Assembly (NCBI GenBank): GCA_027451665.1
Contig: DAIDIW010000004.1
Location: 1-36,354 of the forward strand
From: Candidatus Kaiserbacteria bacterium
Lineage (GTDB): Bacteria > Patescibacteriota > Minisyncoccia > Phycocordibacterales > Phycocordibacteraceae
Direction of reading: 5' to 3'
DNA length: 36,354 nt
The number at the start of each line of letters is the position of its first letter. The first letter of the stretch is position 1. Below are positions 22,206 to 31,234 of the stretch, one piece after another. A program made the position numbers and the translations under genes. The notes below the pieces were generated by a model. The model was not told where the DNA came from, ran no database searches, and saw only the letters and a program-made list of their open reading frames with translations.

Positions 22206-24029
22206 ATGTGTGGCATAATTGGACAAACTGACGGTAAGATAGAGGCGCTTGAGCGCGCGCTTATGCGTCTGGCACATCGTGGTCCGGATGGACAGCATGT
22301 GCTCGTTAATGGCCCGGTACTTCTCGGACACGCGCGATTATCAATCATCGATCTGTCTGCGCGTTCCGATCAGCCAATGCGAAGCGCTTCCGGTCTCGTA
22401 TCCATTGTCTTTAATGGAGAGATTTACAATTACCGGGAGCTGCGGCAGGAACTTGAAGGGGAGGGAACAATCTTTAGAACTACGGGGGATACAGAAGTTC
22501 TGCTTGAAGGATATGAAAGACACGGTACGGCGTACTTTGAAAAACTACGCGGCATGTGGGCATTTGCAATTCACGATGCACGTAACCACACTATCGTCCT
22601 CGCGCGCGATCCCTTTGGAATCAAGCCTCTCGTTTACGCGATTCGTGGAGGTTCTCTTTATTTCTCATCCGAGATTCGCGCGCTCCGAGAGATATTTCCG
22701 CTTGATCCTGATCCAAGCGCTTATCCTGCTTTTTTTAATCTCGGATATTTCATTGCGCCGGCAACACCATATAAGAACGTCCAGAAGCTCCGAGCTGGTG
22801 AAGTGCTCGAATGGAATTTGAGAACGAAGACATTCGAGCTCAAGGGACGAGTCTCTAGATTCTTAGACGAACCGGATTTACCCCATTCTCGCCGAGCAGC
22901 AGTTGACTATCTTGATCGCGCACTTACCGAATCAGTTGAAGCACACTACGTGGCTGACCTTCCCGTTTCCATGCTTCTTTCCGGGGGTACAGACTCGTCC
23001 CTCATCGCTGCACTCTCAAAGAAACTTGGCAGGAATCCTACTGCGTATCACATCGCTGTCCCTCAAAGTGAAGACACTGCATACGCTGAAGCTGTCGCTA
23101 AGCATTTAGGCTTACACCTAATCATTAAGCCTCTCTCTCAAAGTGCTCTAGAGAAGCAGTACGAGAAGGTTTGGAACATCATCGACGAACCAACGGCTGA
23201 TATTTCGATTATTCCAACTTCACTCGTCTTCGAACACATCAAAGGACATTCCAAGGTTGTCCTGTCTGGAGATGGTGGTGATGAATTGTTTAGCGGCTAT
23301 TTGCGTCACCGTCCAATTGCGCTTCATCAAGCAGTCGCTCCTCTTCACAGAACGCAGGCAATGCTTAATATGCTCCTCCTCCCGACAGGTCTTGGGCTAA
23401 AAGTGTGGAATCCGCTCATTGAGCGGATTCGAGTCCGTCTAATTGCGCGAGGCGTCATTGACGACCTCGTGGGTGCTTACTTGATGATAGTGCGGCTTGT
23501 TAGGTATCCGATCCGCGAACGTGAAGTTCGCGAGCTACTTTCAAAGTTGTACGAGGCTGAAAATGACCCGCGCATGTTGCCTATGCTAGCGTTCGATCTC
23601 CTGAGCTACTTGCCGAACGATATCCTGCAGAAGACGGATACGGCGTCCATGGCTTCTTCGATCGAGGCGCGCGTACCGTTTGTCGATCGGAGGGTTATGG
23701 CCGCATCCGTCGCGACGCTCAACGTCTTTGGCGCTCCTGCTGGTGAGAAGTTGATTCTGAAAGAAGTGCTTGCTCGGTATCTTCCACGCGAGCTTGTATT
23801 TCGGAATAAGTCAGGGTTTGGCGTTCCTATGCATGCATATGACCCACATATATTTATCGCGGATTTTCAAAAGGCATGCGGGTTTCATCTTGAAAATCAG
23901 GATGTGTTCGGTGTCGATGCTCCTATGGTGCATCTCATCGAGAATAAGGATTCTCGCGAAATCATAGCTCGTAAATATCCTCGTTTTGCTTTTGCCCTAA
24001 TCTCCAACTGGAAAGTGCATGCAAAATAA
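22206..24029 (+). CDS. asnB: Asparagine synthase-type (glutamine-hydrolysing) amidotransferase
   Basis: The protein has 607 aa. Cys2 of MCGIIG is the glutaminase nucleophile after Met removal. RLAHRGPDGQ, HARLSIIDLS and FNGEIYNYRELR complete the class II amidotransferase domain (1-200). SMLLSGGTDSSLIAAL (about 255) is the ATP-pyrophosphatase loop of the synthetase domain, followed by LSGDGGDELFSGY and SIEARVPFVDRRV. Length is typical. By homology it makes Asn from Asp. In surface-polysaccharide clusters such paralogues often amidate a uronic acid or other sugar carboxylate, which the context favours. DNA composition becomes AT-richer from this gene onward. It overlaps the next gene by 11 nt. 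Confidence 0.93.
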   Translation: MCGIIGQTDGKIEALERALMRLAHRGPDGQHVLVNGPVLLGHARLSIIDLSARSDQPMRSASGLVSIVFNGEIYNYRELRQELEGEGTIFRTTGDTEVLLEGYERHGTAYFEKLRGMWAFAIHDARNHTIVLARDPFGIKPLVYAIRGGSLYFSSEIRALREIFPLDPDPSAYPAFFNLGYFIAPATPYKNVQKLRAGEVLEWNLRTKTFELKGRVSRFLDEPDLPHSRRAAVDYLDRALTESVEAHYVADLPVSMLLSGGTDSSLIAALSKKLGRNPTAYHIAVPQSEDTAYAEAVAKHLGLHLIIKPLSQSALEKQYEKVWNIIDEPTADISIIPTSLVFEHIKGHSKVVLSGDGGDELFSGYLRHRPIALHQAVAPLHRTQAMLNMLLLPTGLGLKVWNPLIERIRVRLIARGVIDDLVGAYLMIVRLVRYPIREREVRELLSKLYEAENDPRMLPMLAFDLLSYLPNDILQKTDTASMASSIEARVPFVDRRVMAASVATLNVFGAPAGEKLILKEVLARYLPRELVFRNKSGFGVPMHAYDPHIFIADFQKACGFHLENQDVFGVDAPMVHLIENKDSREIIARKYPRFAFALISNWKVHAK

Positions 24030-26355
24030 CAAAACCAAAATCTTGATACTGCTTGGAAAATTTTCGTCGGGTGGGACGGAACGATTCGTGTCCCACCTCA
24101 CGCAGAGACTAGGTTCCGATTTTGAATCCGTAATTGTAATTACGGATCCACGTGTCGACTACCCGTACTTAGGCAGGTTACATCGTATCTTCCTACCGGC
24201 GTTCCGGCGCCCGAAGCAATACCATGTCCACATCGTACGTTGGTGGCGAATGTTCATCGAGCTACGTAATCTGATACGCGAAGAAAATCCTGACTGCGTA
24301 ATCGCCTTCGTGCCTTCGTGGGCATTTGTCGCAGTGTTGCTTTCACGGAATGTTGTCTTTGCGCTACGCATAGTTCCAAGTCTGCAATTCGGTACTAACG
24401 CTTGGCAGCGGTGGCGGATTAAGTTTATTAGCGCTCGTGCTCGTGCTGTCGTGTGCAACTCAGAGGGAAGCAAGATTGACATAGAGAAGAACTATGGTGT
24501 GCGAAATGCTCTCGTCATATACAACCCGATTGATATTGAGATGATTAAGCAAAAAAGTCTGGAGGAACCAACGAACCCTATCTTTGATTTGTGGAAAAGA
24601 AATAGGATTAAAACATTCATAAGCGCTGGCCGTTCATCGCCACAAAAGGACCATGCTCTTCTGGTGAGAGCTTTTGCTAAGTTGCGCGCTCAGCGTGAGT
24701 GCGCCCTTGTAATCATGGGAGAGGGAATTGACACTGATAAGGATCTTCGTGAGCTTGTGGTGTCCCTTAATCTTAGAGAGAGCGTACTTCTTCTTGGTTT
24801 CCAAAAGAACCCATTTGCATATATATCTCGCTCTGACATATTTGTGCTCTCGTCTCGCTATGAAGGGTTCCCTAACACGCTTCTTGAAGCAATGGCCTGT
24901 GGTTTGCCTATCATTTCAACTGATTGTCAAAGCGGCCCACGTGAGATTCTCGAGCCGAAACCACCCTTAAGTTCCGTGCCTACCGGGGTTTGGTTTGCAC
25001 ACTATGGCATATTGGTACCGATTAATGATGAACGGGCACTTGCCCGGGCAATGCAGGATGTACTGGATAACGCTGAGTTACGAAAATCGTTAGGTCGCGC
25101 GGCTAGCGAGCGCGCAGAAGAGCTCGCTGGATCAGACACCGTTCATACCTGGAGCAAGGTATTTCGTGGCGTCGCGTCGACTCTATCTATTGTGACGTTC
25201 GCGAATCTCGGTAGAAAACAGAATCTCAAGACGAGTGACATAGAGCCGGTTATCGAAGAGTTTGCGCGGCATGGAGCGCTCACTCAAGTTATTGGCCAGC
25301 TTGTAGGCAGCTATCACATCCCAGGCGCAATTCCCGCAACCCCAACGTTGATACATTATGCGCGCCGGGTACTTGAGAAAGGGCACTTTATAAGAACGCT
25401 TTCTCGGGAAGAAACAGAGGAACGATTTGATCGATTTGCCGCACATCGCTTACGCCCGGTACATGTGACGTTGATGCCAATTTTGTTTAATCAGGTGCTT
25501 GCGGCGGCAAAGAGAAATGGGAGTATTAGCATAGGACTTGCTGAAGTGGCCCACCCCATTTTCAATAGGAAGATAAATGCAGATGAATGTGCGCTACTTG
25601 GTATAGACGAATGGCAGTATCCAGGACGCACAAAAGATGCGAATTATATTACAGAGTTTGACAACCTTGTTGTCATGTCAGATTTTGCAAAAAGGACATA
25701 CATACAATACGGGTTTCCATCGGAACGAATATTTGTCGCGCCTCTTGATGTCGATGTCAAACGGTTTTCTCCGAAACAAAAGCAACAACGTAACCAGCCG
25801 CATCCTTTCACTGTTTTGTACAGCGCATATAGTACGCCCCTCAAAGGGCTGCACTACTTACTTGATGCATGGAATGAATTGTCGCTCCCCGGCGCAAAGC
25901 TCGTGCTGGTTGGTGGATTCCTGGACGTCCCGGATGATTTGCGTAGATATTACGAAACAAAGATTACCGAGAACTCAAGTATAGAGAATATCGGTCCTAC
26001 ACACACGCCCGAACGTTACTATCGTGATGCTGATATCTTTGTTTTTCCGTCGTTAACGGAAGGATTCGGTCGAGTGACGCTTGAGGCGATGGCGTGCGGT
26101 TTACCTGTTATTACAACTGTGAATGCGCGTGGCATCGTGGAAGACGGCAAGACTGGATTCGTCATACCCATTCGTGACGCTAAAGCGCTCGCAGAAAGGA
26201 TTAAGTATTTCTATAACAATCGTGATTCTGTCGAGAAAATGGGGAGAGCAGCACGGCTAGCAGTTGAGAGAAAGAAGCCATTCGGTGAAGCAGTCTACGA
26301 GATTTATCAGGCTATACTGACAAACAAATATGAAAACTATCCGACTCATGAATAA
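24019..26355 (+). CDS. Double-domain GT4-GT4 glycosyltransferase
   Basis: The 778-aa protein is about twice the usual length, with two GT-B enzymes in tandem. Unit 1 (about 1-390) starts LLGKFSSGGTERFVSHL and has FISAGRSSPQKDHALLVRAF and SSRYEGFPNTLLEAMACGLPIISTDCQSGPREIL. Unit 2 (about 395-770) has SDFAKRTYIQYGF, VAPLDVDVKRFSP, LYSAYSTPLKGLHYLLDAW and FPSLTEGFGRVTLEAMACGLPVITT. Both keep E-x7-E. The fusion could add two sugars in order, and no stop or frameshift lies between them. One hand-counted 60-base line (24541) is 37% GC against 67% for line 9001, suggesting later acquisition of this segment. It overlaps asnB by 11 nt. Confidence 0.9.
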   Translation: MQNNKTKILILLGKFSSGGTERFVSHLTQRLGSDFESVIVITDPRVDYPYLGRLHRIFLPAFRRPKQYHVHIVRWWRMFIELRNLIREENPDCVIAFVPSWAFVAVLLSRNVVFALRIVPSLQFGTNAWQRWRIKFISARARAVVCNSEGSKIDIEKNYGVRNALVIYNPIDIEMIKQKSLEEPTNPIFDLWKRNRIKTFISAGRSSPQKDHALLVRAFAKLRAQRECALVIMGEGIDTDKDLRELVVSLNLRESVLLLGFQKNPFAYISRSDIFVLSSRYEGFPNTLLEAMACGLPIISTDCQSGPREILEPKPPLSSVPTGVWFAHYGILVPINDERALARAMQDVLDNAELRKSLGRAASERAEELAGSDTVHTWSKVFRGVASTLSIVTFANLGRKQNLKTSDIEPVIEEFARHGALTQVIGQLVGSYHIPGAIPATPTLIHYARRVLEKGHFIRTLSREETEERFDRFAAHRLRPVHVTLMPILFNQVLAAAKRNGSISIGLAEVAHPIFNRKINADECALLGIDEWQYPGRTKDANYITEFDNLVVMSDFAKRTYIQYGFPSERIFVAPLDVDVKRFSPKQKQQRNQPHPFTVLYSAYSTPLKGLHYLLDAWNELSLPGAKLVLVGGFLDVPDDLRRYYETKITENSSIENIGPTHTPERYYRDADIFVFPSLTEGFGRVTLEAMACGLPVITTVNARGIVEDGKTGFVIPIRDAKALAERIKYFYNNRDSVEKMGRAARLAVERKKPFGEAVYEIYQAILTNKYENYPTHE
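26313..26318 (+). promoter_or_regulatory. -10 box for methyltransferase 26330
   Basis: TATACT inside the end of the GT4-GT4 gene ends 11 nt before ATG 26330. Confidence 0.5.
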
Positions 26356-27109
26356 GGTTATTCGCAATCCAAATGCGTTCTTGCGGTATGTCACTTTCTG
26401 TTTAAAGCAGTATGCCCACTATGACCTTGTAGAGTATGCGAGCGAAGATAACACTGATAAGGGCGTCTCAGGTCACGATTATATACGAGTGTATGATTTC
26501 TTTCTTCGTGAGAAAAGGTGTAAGCCTCTTACGTTCTGTGAGATAGGACTTTCTATGCAAGACTCTGAAAATGCTGAACATAAGGACAGCACCTTATGGA
26601 AGGATAAGATATACGAAACTGCGCCATCTCTGAACATGTGGAGGAAGTATTTACCATATGCGCATCTTATCGGTTTTGACATCAGAACTTTCAAGAAAAG
26701 TAACGATCCTCAGGTCCATATTGTTCAAGGAGATCAATCATCACGGGAAGAGCTGCAGCGCATTATCGACCATCGGGATAGTTTAGATGTCATCATAGAT
26801 GATGGCCTTCATGCATCACGGCATCAACAGATTACATTCGCATATCTTTTTGCTCACCTCAAGAGTGGAGGACTCTTTTTCATTGAAGATCTCGGATATC
26901 AGCCAGAAGAATTTGAAGAAGCGAGTATTCCACGAACCGTGGATCTCCTTAAGATTCTCCAATCAATCGGTAAGTGGAACTCTCCGCTTGCTACAGCTGA
27001 AGAGAAGCAGATCATCGAAGAACAAGTGGCGAGTGTGTATATGTATGACAGCCGGAAGAGTCCGGGTCCGGAGTTTACTGATTACATCGCGGTTATCGTA
27101 AAGAAATGA
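26330..27109 (+). CDS. Metal-dependent sugar O-methyltransferase-like protein
   Basis: The protein has 259 aa. FCEIGLSMQDSE (about 69) is the SAM motif I. LIGFDIR and VHIVQGDQSSREEL follow, then LDVIIDDGLHASRHQQITFAYLFAHLKSGGLFFIEDLGY (about 153-192). The paired IIDDG-H and IEDL are features of the MycE/TylF/cephalosporin-hydroxylase-like family, in which Asp residues bind Mg and SAM methylates sugar hydroxyls. The first 26 nt overlap the upstream GT4-GT4 gene; an internal ATG at 26348 is possible. It overlaps the deacetylase by 4 nt (ATGA). It is AT-rich like its upstream neighbours. Confidence 0.78.
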   Translation: MKTIRLMNKVIRNPNAFLRYVTFCLKQYAHYDLVEYASEDNTDKGVSGHDYIRVYDFFLREKRCKPLTFCEIGLSMQDSENAEHKDSTLWKDKIYETAPSLNMWRKYLPYAHLIGFDIRTFKKSNDPQVHIVQGDQSSREELQRIIDHRDSLDVIIDDGLHASRHQQITFAYLFAHLKSGGLFFIEDLGYQPEEFEEASIPRTVDLLKILQSIGKWNSPLATAEEKQIIEEQVASVYMYDSRKSPGPEFTDYIAVIVKK

Positions 27110-27891
27110 AATGCATCATCCGCGATGACGATCTAAATTACTTCAGTGCTCCTAAAGATGTGGAGCGTTGGTACGGCGATCTTTTTAAGGAGGGGGTGCC
27201 AGTCGGTTTCTCGGTTATTCCGTTCGTGAAGCCGTCGAGCGATGTGTACGTTGGCGGAGAGGAATTCGAAGAACGCGAGTATGCCATGCATGAGAACAAG
27301 GCGCTCGTTGCGTACGCGCAGATGCAGCCGTGGATAGAGATACTGCAGCACGGTACGACGCATGAGACGGTGGACGGAGTATACGAATATGCGCGAACGG
27401 TATCGCGCGAAGAGACGAAACGGGGAAGGGAAGAGCTCGAAAAAGCCTTTGGAAGGAAAATCGCGATTTTCGTGCCGCCTCATGATTGGATAAATAGCTC
27501 AGGCATCCGAGCGGTCGAAGCGGCGCACATGAATATCATACGCGGTCGCGGCGCGGGATTGCGCAATTGGTTACCACGGTGGCGATATTTGATGATCTTC
27601 TGCCGCATGCTTCCCTGGAGGCTTTCATATGCGTTACGTGGTAAGCGTGCTCCAGCGTATCCCTATGTGCTCGACTTTGGAAAGCATAAGGAACTTTGCT
27701 CGTATCGTCTAGAAGACGACGACGTATTCGAAGGGCTCGCGTACGCGCACCGTAAGAACGGAGTATTTGTAGTCGTGACGCATCTGCATTTCTATACGGA
27801 GGAGAAAAAGGAACGCCTTCGCTCACTTATTGAGAAGGCGCGCGAGTATGGGGCCGAGTTCATCTTTCCGAGCGTAGCGTTTCATGACTAA
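27106..27891 (+). CDS. Polysaccharide deacetylase-like (NodB/DUF2334-type) protein
   Basis: The protein has 261 aa. MKCIIRDDDLNYFS carries the early Asp-Asp of carbohydrate esterase family 4-like enzymes. EILQHGTTHE (about 82) gives the H-x3-H metal site. FVPPHDWINSSGIRAV (about 122) and VVTHLHFYTEEKKERLRSLIEKA near the end suit the distorted TIM-barrel fold. There is no signal peptide, so it would act in the cytoplasm on a lipid-linked or nucleotide sugar rather than on finished wall. It is more GC-rich than the genes before it. It overlaps both neighbours by 4 and 8 nt. Deacetylase activity is inferred from the family. Confidence 0.75.
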   Translation: MKCIIRDDDLNYFSAPKDVERWYGDLFKEGVPVGFSVIPFVKPSSDVYVGGEEFEEREYAMHENKALVAYAQMQPWIEILQHGTTHETVDGVYEYARTVSREETKRGREELEKAFGRKIAIFVPPHDWINSSGIRAVEAAHMNIIRGRGAGLRNWLPRWRYLMIFCRMLPWRLSYALRGKRAPAYPYVLDFGKHKELCSYRLEDDDVFEGLAYAHRKNGVFVVVTHLHFYTEEKKERLRSLIEKAREYGAEFIFPSVAFHD

Positions 27892-28762
27892 TCTGAAGCC
27901 GATGCTGGTCATAGTAATTCCGACGAAGAATCGGCGAGCTCTCCTTGAGCGTGCGATTGGAAGCGTGTTAGCGCAGGACTACGCAAATTACCGCGTGGTT
28001 GTCGTAAACGACGGCTCGATAGACGAAACGGCCGCCTACCTCGCTGCGCTTAATAATCCACGTTTTACAGTCATTACGCATGAAAGAAGCCGTGGAGTAA
28101 ACGCGTCTCGCAACGACGCATTCCGAGAACTGAGGGAGGGTGAATGGGCAGTACCTCTTGATGATGACGACATCTTCTTACCAGATGCGTTTGTTACGAT
28201 TGTGAATACTATCAAAAGAATGCCAGCATCAATTGCAATCGCTCAATTCAATACAATTATCTTTACGCCCCTCGAAGAGTATGTCGGTGGTTGGAAATTC
28301 GAGAATGAAGAACTATGGCATGATCTTACTTATCATGAAGTCATGACAAATGTCGGTTTAAAAATACATGGAGAAACGAGGTCAGCATTCAAATGGACGC
28401 TATTCCCGAAATATTATTTTCAAGAAAATATTAATGGATTTGAGGGTGAATGGGGTTTACTCGTACTGCGCGATGGGGTTGGAGTCAGGATCATGAATAC
28501 GGCACCGGTAATATTGATCGATTGGCGGCATAATGGTGAACATCTTTCACGAACGGCTGCGAGGCGTAACCCTCATTCTTTTGCTCAAGCACATGCTCGA
28601 ATCTTTAGAGCGCACCACGCATTTTTTGTTGAGCACCCTAGATATGCACTCCCCCGTGCGATACATGCGCTCAAGATTGCACTTCGTGCATTTGATCCGT
28701 TGCTTGCGACAAAGTTTGCGTTAGAGTATTTACGCGCTTGGTCGCGGCTCACTTTTACCTGA
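27884..28762 (+). CDS. GT2-family glycosyltransferase
   Basis: The protein has 292 aa. The GT-A fold is evident from VIVIPTKNRRALLERAIGSVLAQDY (about 8-32), VVVVNDGSIDETAAYL (about 37-52), ERSRGVNASRNDAF and the metal-binding VPLDDDDIFLPDAF (about 87-100). The C-terminal third is less conserved and includes FEGEWGLLVLRDG and an Arg/His-rich helical end. It is inverting by family, and the donor sugar is unknown. The middle of the gene is AT-rich. Its last 33 nt overlap the end of the convergent flippase gene, so the two transcripts are antisense there. Confidence 0.92.
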   Translation: MTNLKPMLVIVIPTKNRRALLERAIGSVLAQDYANYRVVVVNDGSIDETAAYLAALNNPRFTVITHERSRGVNASRNDAFRELREGEWAVPLDDDDIFLPDAFVTIVNTIKRMPASIAIAQFNTIIFTPLEEYVGGWKFENEELWHDLTYHEVMTNVGLKIHGETRSAFKWTLFPKYYFQENINGFEGEWGLLVLRDGVGVRIMNTAPVILIDWRHNGEHLSRTAARRNPHSFAQAHARIFRAHHAFFVEHPRYALPRAIHALKIALRAFDPLLATKFALEYLRAWSRLTFT

Positions 28763-30010
28763 TGCACGGTAGAGGAGCACAATACTAATCATGAAGTTCA
28801 TTGCATCTGAAATGATGCGCGCCCATAGCATTCCCCAGATACCGTAGAGCAATAAGAGAGGGACTTGCAAAACGATGAGCATAATTGGGTTGACGACGGA
28901 GATGATATAAAGTTCCGTCTGGAGTCGCTTCGCCTGTAACGCCGCGTAAGCAAGGTTGGTCGATAGAAAGATAATGACGGCCGCATAGAGCTGAGTATAC
29001 GGGATTGCAGCCACGTAGGCAGGGAAAAGAAGTCGAAAAATGAATGGCGCAATCGCCGCGTATATGATTGCTGTCAGCGTTCCAACAGCCATGGCGTATG
29101 CCATTTTTGCAAGTAGCACGCCGCGTATGTCATTAAGTGTTCGATTCGAGAATTTTGGTAAGGCGGCTGTACCCACGAAACCTAATATGCCGCCCATTCG
29201 TTCTGGAATAAGCGTTGCGAGGCTGTATACTGCAAGGTCTATCGGGCCGAGAAAATGGAAAACGAGCACTGAGTCAAGTTGATTTATGACAGTGCCGAAT
29301 CCGCTCATGACGGAAAGGTGCGCACCGTAGCGTACAGCCTCAGGATCCTCCGTATCGTTCGGATTGAATCGCGTGAGCGTCTTGCGATACGCGTAGAAAT
29401 TTCCGACAGCAGTGAAAAGGACGTTCACGGCGACCAATATTGCCGCATCGCGCACGAAAGGGAGTACCGCGAATATCGGCACGTAATAGACTAGGTTCGC
29501 GAGGAGTTTCAGGAAGAACATGTCTTTGAACGCCTTCTTTCCAGTCAGGAACGCTACATACGTATTAAAGGTCTGTACGAACGGGGTAAAGAGCGCGATG
29601 GCAACAAGACCGAATGCGATTTCATTCTGTGCGTGCGCGAAATAGTACGCCGCGCCGCCGAGCGTGAGGACAAACGGTACGACCGCCCAACGTAATTGAA
29701 ATCGCACCGACTCGCGCAGGACGCCTTCACGCCCGCGGGCGACCGCCTGCGTAACTGCGCTGTTCATGCCTGAAAGACAAACCGCAGCGACGAGCGCGGA
29801 AATTGCAACCAGATATTGGTAGGTGCCGTATACGCTTGGCGAGAGAAGGTTCGCTAGCGCGATAGAAAGCCCTAGAGACAAAATGGACTGGATAGCAAGG
29901 TCGAGATTGAGCCACCAACCAGCAGAGGCGAGGTAGACCATATCGGTCTTCGTGTACTTCTCGGTCCAACGCAGAAAGCGGACGAGGCGATCTTTTGCGG
30001 GGGAAGGCAT
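28730..30010 (-). CDS. Wzx-like oligosaccharide flippase
   Basis: The 426-aa protein has about 12 hydrophobic segments from near residue 38 to 415. Examples are IQSILSLGLSIALANLLSPSVYGTYQYLVAISAL, ILVAVNVLFTAVGNFYAY and PIMLIVLQVPLLLLYGIWGMLWARIISDAM. This is the polysaccharide-biosynthesis/MOP superfamily pattern, with the LSPSVYGTYQYLVAI loop typical of Wzx. It would move undecaprenyl-linked glycans across the cytoplasmic membrane. It is the only minus-strand gene of the glycan locus and has its own promoter. Its 3' end overlaps the GT2 gene tail to tail. Length is usual for the family. Confidence 0.87.
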   Translation of the reverse strand: MPSPAKDRLVRFLRWTEKYTKTDMVYLASAGWWLNLDLAIQSILSLGLSIALANLLSPSVYGTYQYLVAISALVAAVCLSGMNSAVTQAVARGREGVLRESVRFQLRWAVVPFVLTLGGAAYYFAHAQNEIAFGLVAIALFTPFVQTFNTYVAFLTGKKAFKDMFFLKLLANLVYYVPIFAVLPFVRDAAILVAVNVLFTAVGNFYAYRKTLTRFNPNDTEDPEAVRYGAHLSVMSGFGTVINQLDSVLVFHFLGPIDLAVYSLATLIPERMGGILGFVGTAALPKFSNRTLNDIRGVLLAKMAYAMAVGTLTAIIYAAIAPFIFRLLFPAYVAAIPYTQLYAAVIIFLSTNLAYAALQAKRLQTELYIISVVNPIMLIVLQVPLLLLYGIWGMLWARIISDAMNFMISIVLLYRASGKSEPRPSA

Positions 30011-30034
30011 AAGAAACGAGCCGTAGATACGGCC

Positions 30035-30043
30035 ATGATATCA
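30035..30043 (-). promoter_or_regulatory. Extended -10 box for the flippase gene
   Basis: On the minus strand TGATATCAT ends 24 nt before ATG (30010), giving a short leader without SD. The 180-bp gap to the divergent gene holds both promoters. Confidence 0.45.
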
Positions 30044-30137
30044 GGTATAACGCGCCTTCGGAGACCTCGGGTTTCGTAACAATGCAAGCGGAGGATCCGT
30101 CTACACAAAGGCGGGCTTCCAGGGGGCCAATCTGCCG

Positions 30138-30143
30138 TATACT
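30138..30143 (+). promoter_or_regulatory. -10 box for the secreted coiled-coil protein
   Basis: TATACT ends 47 nt before ATG 30191. A second TAACTT (30169-30174) is closer. No SD is visible at the start. Confidence 0.4.
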
Positions 30144-30190
30144 TACCGATAGGCACTCGCGGCCCACATAACTTCGAAATCAAGACTTCT

Positions 30191-31129
30191 ATGAAGAAAT
30201 ACCTTTATACGATAAGTGCTTCTGCGCTTGCGCTCACGATGAGCGGCGTCCCGCTGCTTGCCGCGCACGCGCAGGAAAACGGGCCTACGCGGCCCATGTA
30301 CCCGATCGCGCAGGTGCAAGGGGGACCGGGGTCGAACGGCCCGATGCTTCGGCCGGGGCAAGAACCCCCGCCGCGCGAAGGGAACGGCATCTACCATGGC
30401 GGCATGATGCGCCCAGGCGCGCCTATCGCCGGACCTGGGGGCGCTGCGGGCTCAACGACCGCGCTGCGCGCACGGATACAGGAAATCATCCAACATCGCG
30501 AAGCGATGCTCGCTTCGAGCACGGCGGACGGACGCGGTAACGCGATGTCGATTGCGGTTCGTCTGCGCGCGATTGCTCAATTCGCGTCCCACATGGATGA
30601 ACTCTTCGGATCTTCGACGCCGGCACAGAACGCAGCGCAGTTGCAGCAGATGATCCAGGAGCGTGAGCATCTGCTCGCGCAGGCAGCTTCCTCGACGGCG
30701 ACCTCTTCGCGCCCAATCCTCGAGCACGCAATACGCGTGAACCTTGCGGTACATGCGCTCCTTGCAGCCAGAAATCTCATCGGCAGTTCGACGGCAGCAT
30801 CACAGATCACGAATCTCGCGCAGCAGATTCAGAGCTCGCTCGCATCGACGACCGAGGCGCAGGCGCGGATACAAGCGCGCGGTTTCTGGACGAGGCTCTT
30901 CTTCGGCGGAGACACGCAGGCGGCGAACACGCTCTCGCAGGTTGCCGCACAGAATCAACAGCGCATCGAGCGAATCACGAGTCTCCTTGACCAGGCGAGC
31001 ACCTCTGCGCAGGTGAAGACGCAGCTTCAGGCACAACTTCAGTCGCTTGAACAGGCGCAAGCCTCGACGACCGAGCAGGCCTCGCAGCAGAAGGGGCTCT
31101 GGGGGCTCTTCAGCTGGCGCCTCTTCTAA
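30191..31129 (+). CDS. Secreted coiled-coil protein
   Basis: The protein has 312 aa and no recognised family. It has a signal peptide MKKYLYTISASALALTMSGVPLLAAHAQE (cleavage probably after AHA), then a Gly/Pro/Met-rich flexible part (30-90), then long Ala/Gln/Ser helices (about 95-300) with heptad-like spacing (RARIQEIIQHREAML, LQQMIQEREHLLAQA, QNQQRIERITSLLDQA, LQAQLQSLEQAQ). It ends in a hydrophobic GLWGLFSWRLF, possibly a membrane contact. SSTA/ASTT patches recur as in the other surface proteins. It is divergent from the flippase and followed by a strong terminator, so it is a single-gene unit. It may be a periplasm-like or wall-associated structural protein. Confidence 0.75.
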   Translation: MKKYLYTISASALALTMSGVPLLAAHAQENGPTRPMYPIAQVQGGPGSNGPMLRPGQEPPPREGNGIYHGGMMRPGAPIAGPGGAAGSTTALRARIQEIIQHREAMLASSTADGRGNAMSIAVRLRAIAQFASHMDELFGSSTPAQNAAQLQQMIQEREHLLAQAASSTATSSRPILEHAIRVNLAVHALLAARNLIGSSTAASQITNLAQQIQSSLASTTEAQARIQARGFWTRLFFGGDTQAANTLSQVAAQNQQRIERITSLLDQASTSAQVKTQLQAQLQSLEQAQASTTEQASQQKGLWGLFSWRLF

Positions 31130-31156
31130 GGCGCGCTTCCTGTAACGGTGTAGAGA

Positions 31157-31188
31157 AACCCGTCCGCCGGCTTGCCGGCGGACGGGTT
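31157..31188 (+). terminator. Strong hairpin after 31129
   Basis: AACCCGTCCGCCGGC-tt-GCCGGCGGACGGGTT is a perfect 15-bp stem, followed by CGGGTTTCC. The ORF-track start at 31172 lies inside it and is rejected. Confidence 0.75.
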
Positions 31189-31218
31189 CGGGTTTCCTGG
31201 TGCATTTGGCCTGCGTGG

Positions 31219-31224
31219 TATAGT
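31219..31224 (+). promoter_or_regulatory. -10 box for the O-antigen ligase-like gene
   Basis: TATAGT ends 10 nt before ATG 31235. It supports that start over the track start at 31172. Confidence 0.6.
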
Positions 31225-31234
31225 GCTAGCCAAC

